A stretch of 64,000 bases of DNA from Romboutsia ilealis (GTDB lineage Bacteria > Bacillota > Clostridia > Peptostreptococcales > Peptostreptococcaceae), in assembly GCF_900015215.1 (NCBI RefSeq), contig NZ_LN555523.1:1678381-1742380 (forward strand). The letters run 5' to 3'. Made by a program: the position numbers and the translations under genes. The number at the start of each line of letters is the position of its first letter. The first letter of the stretch is position 1. This document shows positions 63,977 through 64,000 of the stretch, piece by piece. The notes under the pieces were generated by a model. That model saw only the letters and a list, made by a program, of their open reading frames with translations. It did no database searches and was not told where the DNA came from.

Positions 63977-64000
63977 TTGAAAAAAATAGCTGCAATAAAT
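63977..64000 (+). CDS. N-terminus of a rightward gene cut by the window edge
   Basis: A TTG at 63977 follows GGAGGTG by nine bases and reads MKKIAAIN to the window end. Too short for assignment. The Lys-Lys start suits a signal peptide or a small cytosolic protein. Confidence 0.55.

Noticed and set aside
1..64000. CRISPR array, tRNA or rRNA genes
   Set aside because: No regularly spaced direct repeats, no CCA-ended cloverleaf and no rRNA-like GC-rich conserved stretch was found by eye. Short tRNAs cannot be fully excluded without a covariance search.

Overview
The window is chromosomal DNA of an AT-rich, spore-forming, anaerobic Clostridia bacterium, most likely in the Peptostreptococcaceae (Clostridioides/Romboutsia/Paeniclostridium-like). 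This rests on the very low GC content, strong AGGAGG ribosome binding sites with frequent TTG and GTG starts, a CotE-type peroxiredoxin-chitinase spore coat protein, a PdaA-type cortex deacetylase, a rubredoxin-first rubrerythrin, a lysine riboswitch and a T-box. The species cannot be fixed from the sequence. No rRNA, tRNA, CRISPR array or complete prophage was seen.

Layout. 0-7.6 kb: an HD-GYP response regulator, an orphan MsmX/UgpC-type ABC ATPase, a PucR-type regulator, MntP, a YhgE/Pip membrane protein and an orphan LLH holin. 7.6-12.6 kb: the macromolecular synthesis cluster, leftward: dnaG, rpoD, then trmK and a Nif3-like gene. 12.8-18.4 kb: a leftward folate operon, pabA-pabB-pabC-(nucleotidyltransferase)-folE-folP-aroF, with a TTGACA/TATAAT promoter. 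18.7-26 kb: small proteins, a deacetylase, a CAP protein, an IS200-type element, a MORN protein, YitT and lrgAB. 26-32.5 kb: a leftward group of a WG-repeat protein, a TPR/coiled-coil membrane protein, a VanW protein, a TPR membrane protein and a PP2C phosphatase. 33-38.7 kb: cotE-like gene, RNase HI, a lysine riboswitch with an NhaC-family transporter, and pdaA. 38.8-46.6 kb: a PF00882-type zinc-PLC-fold protein with a PHP hydrolase, a Dph6-like PP-loop enzyme, a YdcZ transporter, a second VanW protein, a radical SAM protein and rubrerythrin. 46.8-51.7 kb: znuABC with an upstream Fur/Zur-like box, a second zinc-PLC-fold gene, and cinA. 51.9-64 kb: an M15 peptidase apparently starting at AUU, an ABC-F ATPase, a Sel1 protein, a T-box with a YjiH transporter and an isochorismatase-fold hydrolase, RidA, a parvulin, a CBS protein, Csp and an amidase-domain protein.

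Themes. Envelope and spore biology recur: two deacetylases, CotE, two VanW proteins, the M15 peptidase and the amidase. Metal handling includes MntP, znuABC and two zinc-PLC-fold proteins.

The most unusual features are: (1) an intergenic repeat family (three good copies plus two relics) whose good copies each abut the T-tract of a leftward gene's terminator and carry a DnaA-box-like 9-mer; (2) an apparent AUU start codon for the M15 peptidase, with a possible second case at 28.5 kb; (3) an uncharacterised nucleotidyltransferase inside a folate operon that lacks folB and folK; (4) the PP2C/TPR/VanW/WG group; and (5) long perfect palindromes used as terminators.
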